Assembly: GCA_035759665.1 (NCBI GenBank)
Contig: DASTUM010000118.1
Span: 1-7,152 of the forward strand
Direction of reading: 5' to 3'
Source of the DNA: Micavibrio_A sp035759665
Lineage (GTDB): Bacteria; Pseudomonadota; Alphaproteobacteria; Micavibrionales; Micavibrionaceae
Length of the DNA stretch: 7,152 nt
Positions 1-5,721 of this stretch are shown here, in pieces. The position numbers and the translations under genes are program-made. The notes under the pieces were generated by a model that searched no databases, was not told the DNA's origin, and saw only the letters and a program-made list of their open reading frames with translations. Numbering within the stretch: the stretch's first letter is position 1; each line of letters begins with the position of its first letter.

Positions 1-1821
1 ATCGAAGTCTACACAACACGCCCCGACACATTGTTCGGCGCATCCTTCGTCGGCCTCGCTTTCGATCACCCGCTCGCAAAACAATTGTGCGGCAATAAAG
101 AAGGCTTTGATGACTTCGTGAAGCAGTGCCAATCCACAGGCACCTCCGAAGCGGCCATCGAACAGGCCGAAAAAATCGGCTTCGATACCGGCCATAAGGT
201 CGCCCATCCTTTCATCGAAGGAAAAGAGCTGCCGGTCTATCTCGCCAACTTTATCCTGATGGATTACGGCACGGGCGCGATCTTCGGATGCCCGGCGCAT
301 GACGAACGCGACTTCGAATTCGCCACGAAATACAATCTCTCCATCCTGCCTGTTGTTGATATGCCCGCGGATGAAAAACTTCCCTACACAGGCCCCGGTA
401 AAATCATCAATTCCGGTTTCCTCAACGGCAAGACCGTCGACGAGGCGAAAGCCGCCGCGATTTCGGAACTGGAAAAACAGGGCAGGGGCTTTGGCAAAAC
501 ACAATACCGCCTGCGCGACTGGGGCGCGGTGCGCCAGCGTTACTGGGGCTGCCCGATCCCGCTCGTCAATTGCGACAAATGCGGCATCGTTGCGATTCCG
601 GAATCGCAGCTGCCCGTCGAACTTCCCTACGACATCAATTATGACGCGCCGGGCAACCCACTCGACCGCCATCCGACATGGAAACATACGACATGCCCGA
701 CCTGCGGCGGCAAGGCGACCCGCGAAACCGACACGATGGACACGTTCGTCGATTCATCTTGGTACTATCTGCGCTATCTCGACGCCCGCAACGAAAACGA
801 AGCCTTCTCGAAAAAGGCGACGGATTACTGGGGCGCGGTCGATCAATATATCGGCGGCGTCGAACACGCCGTTCTTCACCTGCTCTATTCGCGTTTCTGG
901 ACGCGCGCGCTGCGCGATTGCGGCTATCCCGTTCCGGCGGACGAGCCCTTCACCGGCCTGTTCACGCAAGGCATGGTCACGCACGCGACCTTCCAGACCG
1001 ATGACGGAAAATGGCTCTACCCGACGGATGTGGAACAGAGCCATAACGGCGGGTGGATCACCAAGGACGGCGGCAAACCCGTCACCATGGGCCCCCAGAT
1101 CAAAATGTCGAAATCGAAGAAAAACGTCATTGACCCGCAGGACATCATCGACACTTACGGCGCCGATGCCGCCCGCCTGTTTATTCTTTCCGACTCCCCG
1201 CCCGACCGCGATCTCGAATGGTCGACGTCCGGCATCGAAGGCGCATGGAAATACATCAATAAAATCTTCCGCCTGATCTCGGAAAACGCCGGCCTGCCCG
1301 CGTCTGACAAACCTTCGTCTTTCTCCGACGCCGCGACGGATCTCCGCCGCGCCACGCACAAGACGATCGACGCCGTGGCGAAAGACATCGAAGCGTTCCA
1401 CATGAACAAGTCGGTCGCGCGCCTGCGCGAGCTTTCGAACACGATCTCCTCGTTCACAGCGAAAGACGATGCCGGCAAATGGGCGCTGCGCGAAGCGCTC
1501 GAATCCTTCATCGTCATGGTGAACCCGATGATCCCGCACTTCGCGGAAGAGGCGTGGTCGATGCTCGGTCACAAAACGCCGCTGACGCAGACGCTCTGGC
1601 CCAAAACCGACCCGGCGCTGCTGGAAGCCGACACCGTAACGCTCGCCGTCCAGGTCAACGGCAAGATGCGCGCCACGATCACGCTGCCCGCGAACGCCGA
1701 CCAGAAGGCGGCGGAATCCGAAGCGCTCGCACAGGATACCGTCAAGGCCGCGCTGGAAGGAAAGTCGGTCAGGAAAATTATCGTCGTGCCGGGAAGGATC
1801 GTCAATGTCGTCGCCGCTTAA
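1..1821 (+). CDS. leuS: Leucyl-tRNA synthetase, 3' part (5' end outside window)
   Basis: Class I aminoacyl-tRNA synthetase that charges tRNA-Leu with leucine in the cytoplasm and hydrolyses mischarged tRNA. The frame is open from base 1, so the gene enters from the left; the TTG at 31 is an internal Leu codon, not a start. About 606 residues are visible of a usual 850-870, so the N-terminal catalytic half with HIGH is missing. Visible in order: the threonine-rich CP1 editing motif TTRPDT (visible residues 5-10); the second editing motif GTGAIFGCPAHDERD (90-104), whose last Asp corresponds to the amino-group-binding Asp345 of E. coli; a four-cysteine zinc module (C191, C194, C232, C235); VEHAVLHLLYSRFW, typical of LeuRS; the KMSKS loop intact at 368-372 (bases 1102-1116); the anticodon-binding helical domain; and the C-terminal domain with VQVNGKMRATI. 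No active-site residue is missing in the visible part. It ends in TAA, overlapping lptE. Identity is certain. Confidence 0.98.
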   Translation: MEVYTTRPDTLFGASFVGLAFDHPLAKQLCGNKEGFDDFVKQCQSTGTSEAAIEQAEKIGFDTGHKVAHPFIEGKELPVYLANFILMDYGTGAIFGCPAHDERDFEFATKYNLSILPVVDMPADEKLPYTGPGKIINSGFLNGKTVDEAKAAAISELEKQGRGFGKTQYRLRDWGAVRQRYWGCPIPLVNCDKCGIVAIPESQLPVELPYDINYDAPGNPLDRHPTWKHTTCPTCGGKATRETDTMDTFVDSSWYYLRYLDARNENEAFSKKATDYWGAVDQYIGGVEHAVLHLLYSRFWTRALRDCGYPVPADEPFTGLFTQGMVTHATFQTDDGKWLYPTDVEQSHNGGWITKDGGKPVTMGPQIKMSKSKKNVIDPQDIIDTYGADAARLFILSDSPPDRDLEWSTSGIEGAWKYINKIFRLISENAGLPASDKPSSFSDAATDLRRATHKTIDAVAKDIEAFHMNKSVARLRELSNTISSFTAKDDAGKWALREALESFIVMVNPMIPHFAEEAWSMLGHKTPLTQTLWPKTDPALLEADTVTLAVQVNGKMRATITLPANADQKAAESEALAQDTVKAALEGKSVRKIIVVPGRIVNVVAA

Positions 1822-2311
1822 AGTCCTCGCCGCGTTTTCGCTGCTTATCCTTGCCGCCTGCGGCTTCACGCCGATGTACGGATCGGGCGCAGGCTCTTCG
1901 GGCGTGTCCGCGCCGCAAGGGCTGGACAAGGTCGATATCGCCCTGATCCCCGACGAATCCGGCGTGTATTTACGCAACCTTCTAATCGACAGCTTTTATC
2001 GCGGCGGCTATCCGTCCTCGCCCACACATGCGCTGAAGATCGAAAACCTGAACGAGCGCGAATACAGCCTCGACATCACCCGCGAATCCGAAGCCACGCG
2101 CAAGCAGATCCGCCTGAGCGCGACGCTGGTGCTCACCGACCGCGCCACCGGAAAGCCCGTTCTGACGCGGGCCCTGACGGCGATCACCAGCTACAACGTG
2201 CTGGGCAGCCAGTTCACGACGCGCGTCTCCGAAAACGACGCCCGCGAGGCTGCTCTGACCGACCTGGCCCGCCAGATCGAAATCCAGACCGCCCTTTATT
2301 TCAAACGCTAG
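1805..2311 (+). CDS. lptE: LPS-assembly lipoprotein LptE
   Basis: Outer-membrane lipoprotein that plugs the LptD barrel and helps deliver lipopolysaccharide to the cell surface. The 168-residue product begins with a short signal peptide, a Lys at position 6 followed by a hydrophobic stretch, ending in the lipobox L-A-A-C with the lipidated Cys at 19. The next residues, GFTPMYG, match the CGF-x-P-x-YG start usual in alphaproteobacterial LptE. The +2 residue is Gly, so nothing suggests inner-membrane retention. The C-terminal half has the family pattern SYNVLGSQFTTRVSENDARE followed by a helix ending ALYFKR. The start is supported by an AAGGA Shine-Dalgarno at 1794-1798, six bases before the ATG and inside leuS. 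The 17-bp overlap with leuS implies co-transcription and translational coupling. Length is normal for the family. In many alphaproteobacteria holA follows directly; here another gene and its promoter intervene. Confidence 0.93.
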   Translation: MSSPLKVLAAFSLLILAACGFTPMYGSGAGSSGVSAPQGLDKVDIALIPDESGVYLRNLLIDSFYRGGYPSSPTHALKIENLNEREYSLDITRESEATRKQIRLSATLVLTDRATGKPVLTRALTAITSYNVLGSQFTTRVSENDAREAALTDLARQIEIQTALYFKR

Positions 2312-2322
2312 ACTGAAAATTA

Positions 2323-2352
2323 TTGACAGAATACCCGTATTACGTCTTTAAT
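2323..2352 (+). promoter_or_regulatory. Sigma70-type promoter for the leader and gene at 2560
   Basis: A perfect -35 hexamer TTGACA (2323-2328) is followed after 18 bases by TTTAAT (2347-2352), five of six matches to the -10 consensus. Transcription would begin near 2359, leaving a leader of about 200 nucleotides before the ATG at 2560. It lies 12 bases after the lptE stop codon, in a non-coding gap. It is the best-matching promoter seen in the window and indicates that the downstream gene is transcribed separately from leuS-lptE. No operator dyad is obvious over the hexamers. Confidence 0.65.
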
Positions 2353-2357
2353 TGGAT

Positions 2358-2546
2358 CGTTATCGGCTTTCATCCGGCCGATGCTCGCGGATTTTGATGG
2401 GGCAGCTTGCACCGCGTAAAAAAGGCCAAAGAGCGCCGCGGCTCATCGGAAACGCCGTGGTCCCATAAGGATCATGGCAGATGCGCAAACAATCCAACGC
2501 CTCTGTCTATTTCATCCCGCTTCCCGTGAAGCGGGCTCTTTGTAAC
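2358..2546 (+). promoter_or_regulatory. Structured 5' leader, candidate riboswitch or attenuator
   Basis: This stretch between the promoter and the gene at 2560 can fold into several stems. Stem 1 pairs ATCGGCT (2362-2368) with GGCCGAT (2376-2382). Stem 2 pairs CGCGG (2386-2390) with CCGCG (2412-2416). Stem 3 pairs CCGCGGC (2436-2442) with GCCGTGG (2454-2460). Stem 4 is a ten-pair hairpin, GCCGTGGTCC (2454-2463) with GGATCATGGC (2469-2478), loop CATAA, with two G-U pairs. Stems 3 and 4 share bases 2454-2460 and cannot form together. Stem 4 also covers part of an AAGGA ribosome-binding site (2467-2471) for a short upstream ORF. A terminator-like hairpin follows at 2516-2535. No recognised riboswitch class was identified by eye (TPP, cobalamin, SAM-I/II, glycine, c-di-GMP, ZTP and fluoride signatures were considered). 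It could equally be a free-standing small RNA of about 180 nt. The stems are read from the sequence; the switching role is inference. Confidence 0.4.
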
Positions 2547-2552
2547 ATATGA
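2481..2552 (+). CDS. Possible 23-residue upstream (leader) ORF
   Basis: An ATG at 2481 lies nine bases after a good Shine-Dalgarno, AAGGA (2467-2471), and opens a 23-codon frame ending TGA at 2550-2552. The peptide starts MRKQSN, is mildly basic and has no run of one amino acid that would suggest a classic amino-acid attenuator. Its stop codon overlaps the GAGG ribosome-binding site (2551-2554) of the gene at 2560 and lies seven bases before that ATG, a spacing suited to translational coupling. Ribosomes translating it would run through the hairpin at 2516-2535 and melt it. The start region is partly sequestered in leader stem 4. A chance ORF of this length is quite possible, so the call rests on the ribosome-binding site and the placement. 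Confidence 0.3.
   Translation: MRKQSNASVYFIPLPVKRALCNI
2516..2543 (+). terminator. Terminator-like hairpin just upstream of the gene at 2560
   Basis: A perfect seven-pair GC-rich stem, CCCGCTT (2516-2522) with AAGCGGG (2529-2535), encloses the loop CCCGTG and is followed by CTCTTTGT. The U-tract is short, so termination would be weak or conditional. Its position between a strong promoter and the gene start suits an attenuator, or the 3' end of a small RNA. The central ten bases TTCCCGTGAA are identical to the core of the parS site at 6997-7012, so a degenerate ParB site is an alternative reading, though the flanks differ. Confidence 0.4.
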
Positions 2553-2559
2553 GGTATAC

Positions 2560-3456
2560 ATGCACGATATATTTGCCGGTTTCGCCGAGAATATTGACGA
2601 ACTCAGCCAAAAGACCAAAAATCACAGCAAAGTCGAATATATCCACGGCAAGGCCCCGTATGCCGGACCGATCCATCTTGCCGTGATCGGTGAAAATCTC
2701 GAACGGCACAGCATGCACCTCCAGACGGTTTCAAACACGCCGTCCCTTCAGGGCGGGCTTTATGCAGGCGCCGCCGGATTCGTCAATCTAAGCTACATGG
2801 CGGCGGCAAAGGCCTCTGCCGGGCTGCTTTTCGACATCAACACCTATCAGACCCTTTTCTGGAACATCGTCTTCGACAAGGTTGCGAAATCCTCCACGCC
2901 GGCGGCATTCAGAAAAAATCTTTCCTCGATAATCCCGGATATCGAATCCGCTGCGCTGCGCAGCTTCAAAGAGCCGCTGCGTGAAACATTCCGCCGCAAT
3001 TGCGACTATGCCAACGGCGCCCTTTTCAAGGGGCTGCCCGCCGGTGAACTCTCACACTGGATCATGACCCCTAGCCGGCCCGCTGGCCTCTGGATGCACG
3101 ACCCGGCGCTTTACAGCCATGTGCGCGCTTTGGTGCTGAACAAAGCCATCGGCGCCATTACACTGGATATTTCCAGCAGGAAAGCCTGCGACGAAGTGCG
3201 AAAATTCCTCGACGGGCACGATATTTCCGTCCGCACGCTCTATGTCAGCAACATACTGAATTTCATGCAAAGCCCAGTGCGAAAAACCGATTTTATCGGA
3301 CGAGACGTTCTCGTGGATTCACGCCTTCGCGCGGAAATGAACGTCTATCGCTGGATGGAAGAAGACGGGCGCATCATAGAATGCGACAATCTGGAACGCG
3401 GCACACCTTTGCTCGTTGCGGCCAAATCCTTCAGCCACCCGTCTCCCGCCCTATAA
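2560..3456 (+). CDS. Uncharacterised protein, possibly LIC_10091-like (SAM-methyltransferase-like fold)
   Basis: A 298-residue soluble protein of unknown function; no signal peptide or convincing membrane segment is seen. The start ATG is supported by GAGG (2551-2554) five bases upstream. Residues 64-100 contain QGGLYAGAAGFVNLSYMAAA, then a hydrophobic strand ending in LLFDIN and a helix leading to a TPAAF segment. That order resembles, from memory, the GGVYLGVGxxQNF...DI... pattern of uncharacterised LIC_10091-type proteins, which have a Rossmann-like SAM-methyltransferase-type fold. Around 190-240, a helix, the strand IGAITLDIS, another helix and then TLYVSNILNFM match the later VxxFYLSNVxxYL part of that pattern. 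The C-terminal region (245-290) is variable. The gene separates lptE from holA, has its own promoter and structured leader, and its codon use seems less GC-biased than leuS or holA, which may point to later acquisition. The family link is a pattern match by eye; enzymatic activity and substrate are unknown. That it is a real gene is nearly certain. Confidence 0.85.
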   Translation: MHDIFAGFAENIDELSQKTKNHSKVEYIHGKAPYAGPIHLAVIGENLERHSMHLQTVSNTPSLQGGLYAGAAGFVNLSYMAAAKASAGLLFDINTYQTLFWNIVFDKVAKSSTPAAFRKNLSSIIPDIESAALRSFKEPLRETFRRNCDYANGALFKGLPAGELSHWIMTPSRPAGLWMHDPALYSHVRALVLNKAIGAITLDISSRKACDEVRKFLDGHDISVRTLYVSNILNFMQSPVRKTDFIGRDVLVDSRLRAEMNVYRWMEEDGRIIECDNLERGTPLLVAAKSFSHPSPAL

Positions 3457-3468
3457 GCCGATTAATGG

Positions 3469-3499
3469 TTGACGGGGCAGGGAGGCGGGCGGATATACT
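3469..3499 (+). promoter_or_regulatory. Candidate holA promoter, possibly giving a leaderless mRNA
   Basis: TTGACG (3469-3474) and TATACT (3494-3499) resemble -35 and -10 boxes with a longish 19-base spacer. The -10 box ends six bases before the holA ATG at 3506, so transcription starting the usual seven bases downstream would begin at or beside the start codon. No Shine-Dalgarno lies at a usable distance: the purine-rich AGGGAGG near 3478-3484 is more than 20 bases away. The boxes are seen; leaderless expression is inferred. Confidence 0.4.
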
Positions 3500-3505
3500 C
3501 CCCCT

Positions 3506-4519
3506 ATGAAGCCCGGCTGGAAAGACATCGAACCGTTCGTGAAAAAACCGAACCCGAAGGCGCGGGCGATCCTCGTCTACGGCCCCGATAGCGGGCTGAT
3601 GCGCGAACGCAGCGCGGCGATGGGAAAATCCGCTGTCGCCGACCTCAACGACCCGTTCAACGTTACCGTTCTTACCGGCGAGATTCTATCCGACGATCCG
3701 GCGCGCCTGTCCGACGAAGCGAAAGCCATGTCACTGATGGGCGGCGCGCGTCTGATCCGCATCGAAGGCGCGAGCGACAAACACACGCTTCTATTAAAAG
3801 ATTATCTCGCCGATCCTTCGCCCGACAATCTCGTGATTTTAGAGGCGGGCGAACTCACACCCCGCTCCAGCCTGCGCATGCTTTTCGAAAAAGCTGAAAA
3901 CGCGGCTGCGATACCTTGCTACGTCGACGACGAGCGTGGCGTGTCCAACATCATCCGCACGACGCTCTCTGAAAACGCTTTCACGATTCAATCCGACGCC
4001 ACGCAGTGGCTTGCGCAAAACATCGCGGGCGACCGCGGCCGGGTGCGCGGCGAAATCGACAAGCTGATGCTGTATATGGGCACAGACAAAGCCATTCGCC
4101 TCGACGATGTGCGGGCTGCCTGCGGCGAAGCGGGCGATCAGTCTCTCGACGATCTTCTCTACGCCATCGGCAACGGCAAGACGGAATCGGCGCTGCGCGC
4201 TTACAACAAGCTGGTCGAGGAAGGTGTCGCCATCGTCACCATCCTGCGCGCACTGCAAGGGCATTTCCGCCGCCTGCATTATACGCGCTCGCTGATGAAT
4301 GACGGGCTCGACGTCGAAACGGCGATGAAAAAACTTCAGCCTGCCGTGTTCTTCAAATATGCGGATTCTTTCAAGGCGCAGTTGCGCAAATGGCCGGAAA
4401 ACAAATTGCTCTCGTTCCTGCAAAGGCTCTCGCAGATAGAAGCGCAGACCAAACAAACCGGAACTCCCGTCGAAACGCTGGGCTCCCAGGTCGTCCTCTC
4501 TTTGTCCGCTCAGGCTTAA
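3506..4519 (+). CDS. holA: DNA polymerase III delta subunit
   Basis: Delta subunit of the clamp loader, the subunit that opens the beta sliding clamp so that DNA polymerase III can load at the fork. The 337-residue length is normal. The N-terminus follows the alphaproteobacterial pattern: an IEPFVKKPNPKARAILVYGP segment, then DSGLMRER at about residues 28-35. These lie at the expected distance from Met1, so the start at 3506 is well supported although no ribosome-binding site is visible. Next come the AAA+-like domain with LLKDYLADPSPDNLVILEAG (about 96-115) and SSLRMLFEKAE, the lid region with GDRGRVRGEIDKLMLY (about 175-190), and the C-terminal collar domain with SLDDLLYAIGNGK (213-225) and ILRALQGHFRRLHYTR (246-261). 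As usual for delta, there is no Walker A ATP-binding motif. It has its own candidate promoter and faces parB tail to tail. Confidence 0.95.
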   Translation: MKPGWKDIEPFVKKPNPKARAILVYGPDSGLMRERSAAMGKSAVADLNDPFNVTVLTGEILSDDPARLSDEAKAMSLMGGARLIRIEGASDKHTLLLKDYLADPSPDNLVILEAGELTPRSSLRMLFEKAENAAAIPCYVDDERGVSNIIRTTLSENAFTIQSDATQWLAQNIAGDRGRVRGEIDKLMLYMGTDKAIRLDDVRAACGEAGDQSLDDLLYAIGNGKTESALRAYNKLVEEGVAIVTILRALQGHFRRLHYTRSLMNDGLDVETAMKKLQPAVFFKYADSFKAQLRKWPENKLLSFLQRLSQIEAQTKQTGTPVETLGSQVVLSLSAQA

Positions 4520-4526
4520 CCTTCCA

Positions 4527-4622
4527 CGTCATTGCGAGGAGTCCTGCGTAGCCTTGGCGATGCAGGGCGACGCAGCAATCCATGGATTTCTTCCCGCGGC
4601 TCAAGGCCGGGTCGCAATGACG
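4527..4622. repeat. Interspersed palindromic repeat between holA and parB
   Basis: Perfect 11-bp inverted termini, CGTCATTGCGA (4527-4537) and TCGCAATGACG (4612-4622), bound the element. Nested inside are CTGCGT/ACGCAG (4544-4549 and 4570-4575) and the perfect palindrome AATCCATGGATT (4577-4588). The terminal motif and the GCAATCCATGG core are typical of a small non-autonomous palindromic repeat found in several proteobacterial genomes. It sits between two convergent stop codons, eight bases after holA and six before the end of parB, so an RNA fold of it could help terminate both transcripts. It has no coding capacity of note. Repeat identity by family is recalled, not searched. Confidence 0.75.
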
Positions 4623-4628
4623 GAGAAA

Positions 4629-5549
4629 CTACTCCAACACCCGCGGAATTTTCGAAAGACGCAGCATGACGTCATCGAGCTGATCCAGCGTCTTGAACTC
4701 GACGCTGAGCGTGCCGTCCGTGTCACCCTTCATCGCTATAGTGACCTTCAGGCCCAGGATATTCGTTAAGTCTTTCTCCAGCGCCAGCGTATTGGGGTCT
4801 TTGAAAACCGGCTGGCCCTTCGCAGCTCTGCCGCCGCGCGCCTGATACGCCTCACCGGCATTTTCAGAAGCGAGCTTCTCCGTCTCGCGGACGGACAATC
4901 CTTTTTGCACGACGTCCTGCGCGAGCAGCGCCGGATTTTTCGCGTTGATCAGCGCGCGCGCATGGCCGGGCGTCAACGTGCCTTCAACCACCATCGTCTG
5001 CACACTCTGCGGCAAGGCAAGAAGGCGTATCATGTTGGCGATGTGGGATCGCGACTTGCCGACCGCCTCGGCAACATCCTCGGTTCTGAATCCGAAATCG
5101 TCGACCAGCTTCTGGAAGCCCTTCGCTTCTTCCATCGCGTTCAGATCCTGCCTCTGCAAATTCTCGATCATGGCGATCTGGAACACTTGACTATCGTCCA
5201 GCTCGCGGATGATGACGGGCACTTCATGCAGTTGCGCTTTTTGCGCGGCGCGCCAGCGGCGCTCTCCCGCGACGATCTCGTACAAATCCTGACCGCCGCC
5301 GACGGGGCGGACGAGGATCGGCTGGATCAGGCCGTGACGCTTGATCGATTCCGCCAGCTCCGCAATCGCCTTGGGATCGAAATGCGTCCTCGGCTGATCG
5401 GGGTTTGGCGTAAGTTGGCCAATGCCAAGTGCTCTGCGCGGCCCTTGCGGCATCAGCATCGGCGCGTCTTCCTTGACGGCGAACGTCGCCTCTTCGTCTT
5501 CGAACAGCGCGTCCAGCCCGCGTCCCAGTCCTCTTTGTTTCGGTGTCAT
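4629..5549 (-). CDS. parB: Chromosome-partitioning protein ParB (CTP-dependent parS clamp)
   Basis: CTP-dependent DNA clamp that loads at parS, spreads along DNA near the origin and is moved by ParA. The 306-residue protein has all parts in order: an N-terminal ParA-contacting segment RGLGRGLDALF (6-16); the CTP-binding domain with NPDQPR (49-54), GERRWRAA (95-102, nucleotide-binding arginines) and ENLQRQDLNAMEEA (129-142); a helix-turn-helix DNA-reading region with DVAEAVGKSRSHIANMIRLL (158-177); TPGHARAL (193-200); a linker; and a C-terminal dimerisation domain (about 255-306). In the third CTP motif the usual Pro of LNPxEEA is Ala138, a minor variation. The start at 5549 places the RGLGRGLDAL segment as in other ParBs; its upstream purine tract AAGAAAGAAAAA is a weak ribosome-binding site. 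It is probably co-transcribed from parA, 172 bp upstream, and its target sites lie at 6615-6630 and 6997-7012. Confidence 0.97.
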   Translation of the reverse strand: MTPKQRGLGRGLDALFEDEEATFAVKEDAPMLMPQGPRRALGIGQLTPNPDQPRTHFDPKAIAELAESIKRHGLIQPILVRPVGGGQDLYEIVAGERRWRAAQKAQLHEVPVIIRELDDSQVFQIAMIENLQRQDLNAMEEAKGFQKLVDDFGFRTEDVAEAVGKSRSHIANMIRLLALPQSVQTMVVEGTLTPGHARALINAKNPALLAQDVVQKGLSVRETEKLASENAGEAYQARGGRAAKGQPVFKDPNTLALEKDLTNILGLKVTIAMKGDTDGTLSVEFKTLDQLDDVMLRLSKIPRVLE

Positions 5550-5669
5550 GCTTTTTCTTTCTTTATCGTTCCGACGTTTCTTTTGTCATCCTGTTTTGCC
5601 GCCCGTCTTTTGGCAGCCTGTCTATTCTCGCCCCCCTTTGCCACTCCGCCCATCCTTTCCATTCCGCCC

Positions 5670-5701
5670 TCTGTCATCTGAGCGAAGCGAAGGATCTCAT
5701 G
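5670..5701. repeat. Fragment resembling a GAGCGAAGCGAAGGATCT interspersed repeat
   Basis: The parA-parB gap (5550-5721) contains TGTCATCTGAGCGAAGCGAA followed by GGATCTCATGG, close to the motif TGTCATCCTGAGCGAAGCGA recalled as a dispersed repeat in many bacterial genomes, with one C missing. Only one arm is evident; the inverted partner was not found nearby, so it looks degenerate. The rest of the gap is a pyrimidine-rich (plus strand) stretch with no clear terminator or promoter. Confidence 0.35.
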
Positions 5702-5721
5702 GCACCCGCGCAGGGCTTGCC

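Noticed and set aside
299..1276. 325-codon plus-strand ORF inside leuS
   Set aside because: Overlaps the LeuRS frame carrying KMSKS and the zinc cysteines; Ser/Arg/Pro-rich translation typical of an out-of-frame reading.
754..1977. 407-codon minus-strand ORF opposite leuS and lptE
   Set aside because: Arg-rich product with no recognisable motif, lying fully antisense to two clearly identified genes; a mirror of GC-rich codon use.
2381..2468. Two other short leader ORFs (ATG 2381, 12 codons; ATG 2397, 23 codons)
   Set aside because: Neither has a convincing ribosome-binding site at a normal distance, and both overlap predicted stems; not supported beyond chance.
2358..2546. Leader considered as 6S RNA, 4.5S RNA or a known riboswitch
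   Set aside because: Signature motifs of these classes were not found by eye; without a covariance search the identity is left open.
2973..2988. GTGAAACA half of a parS site inside the gene at 2560
   Set aside because: Only the right half matches; the left half has almost no agreement with the palindrome.
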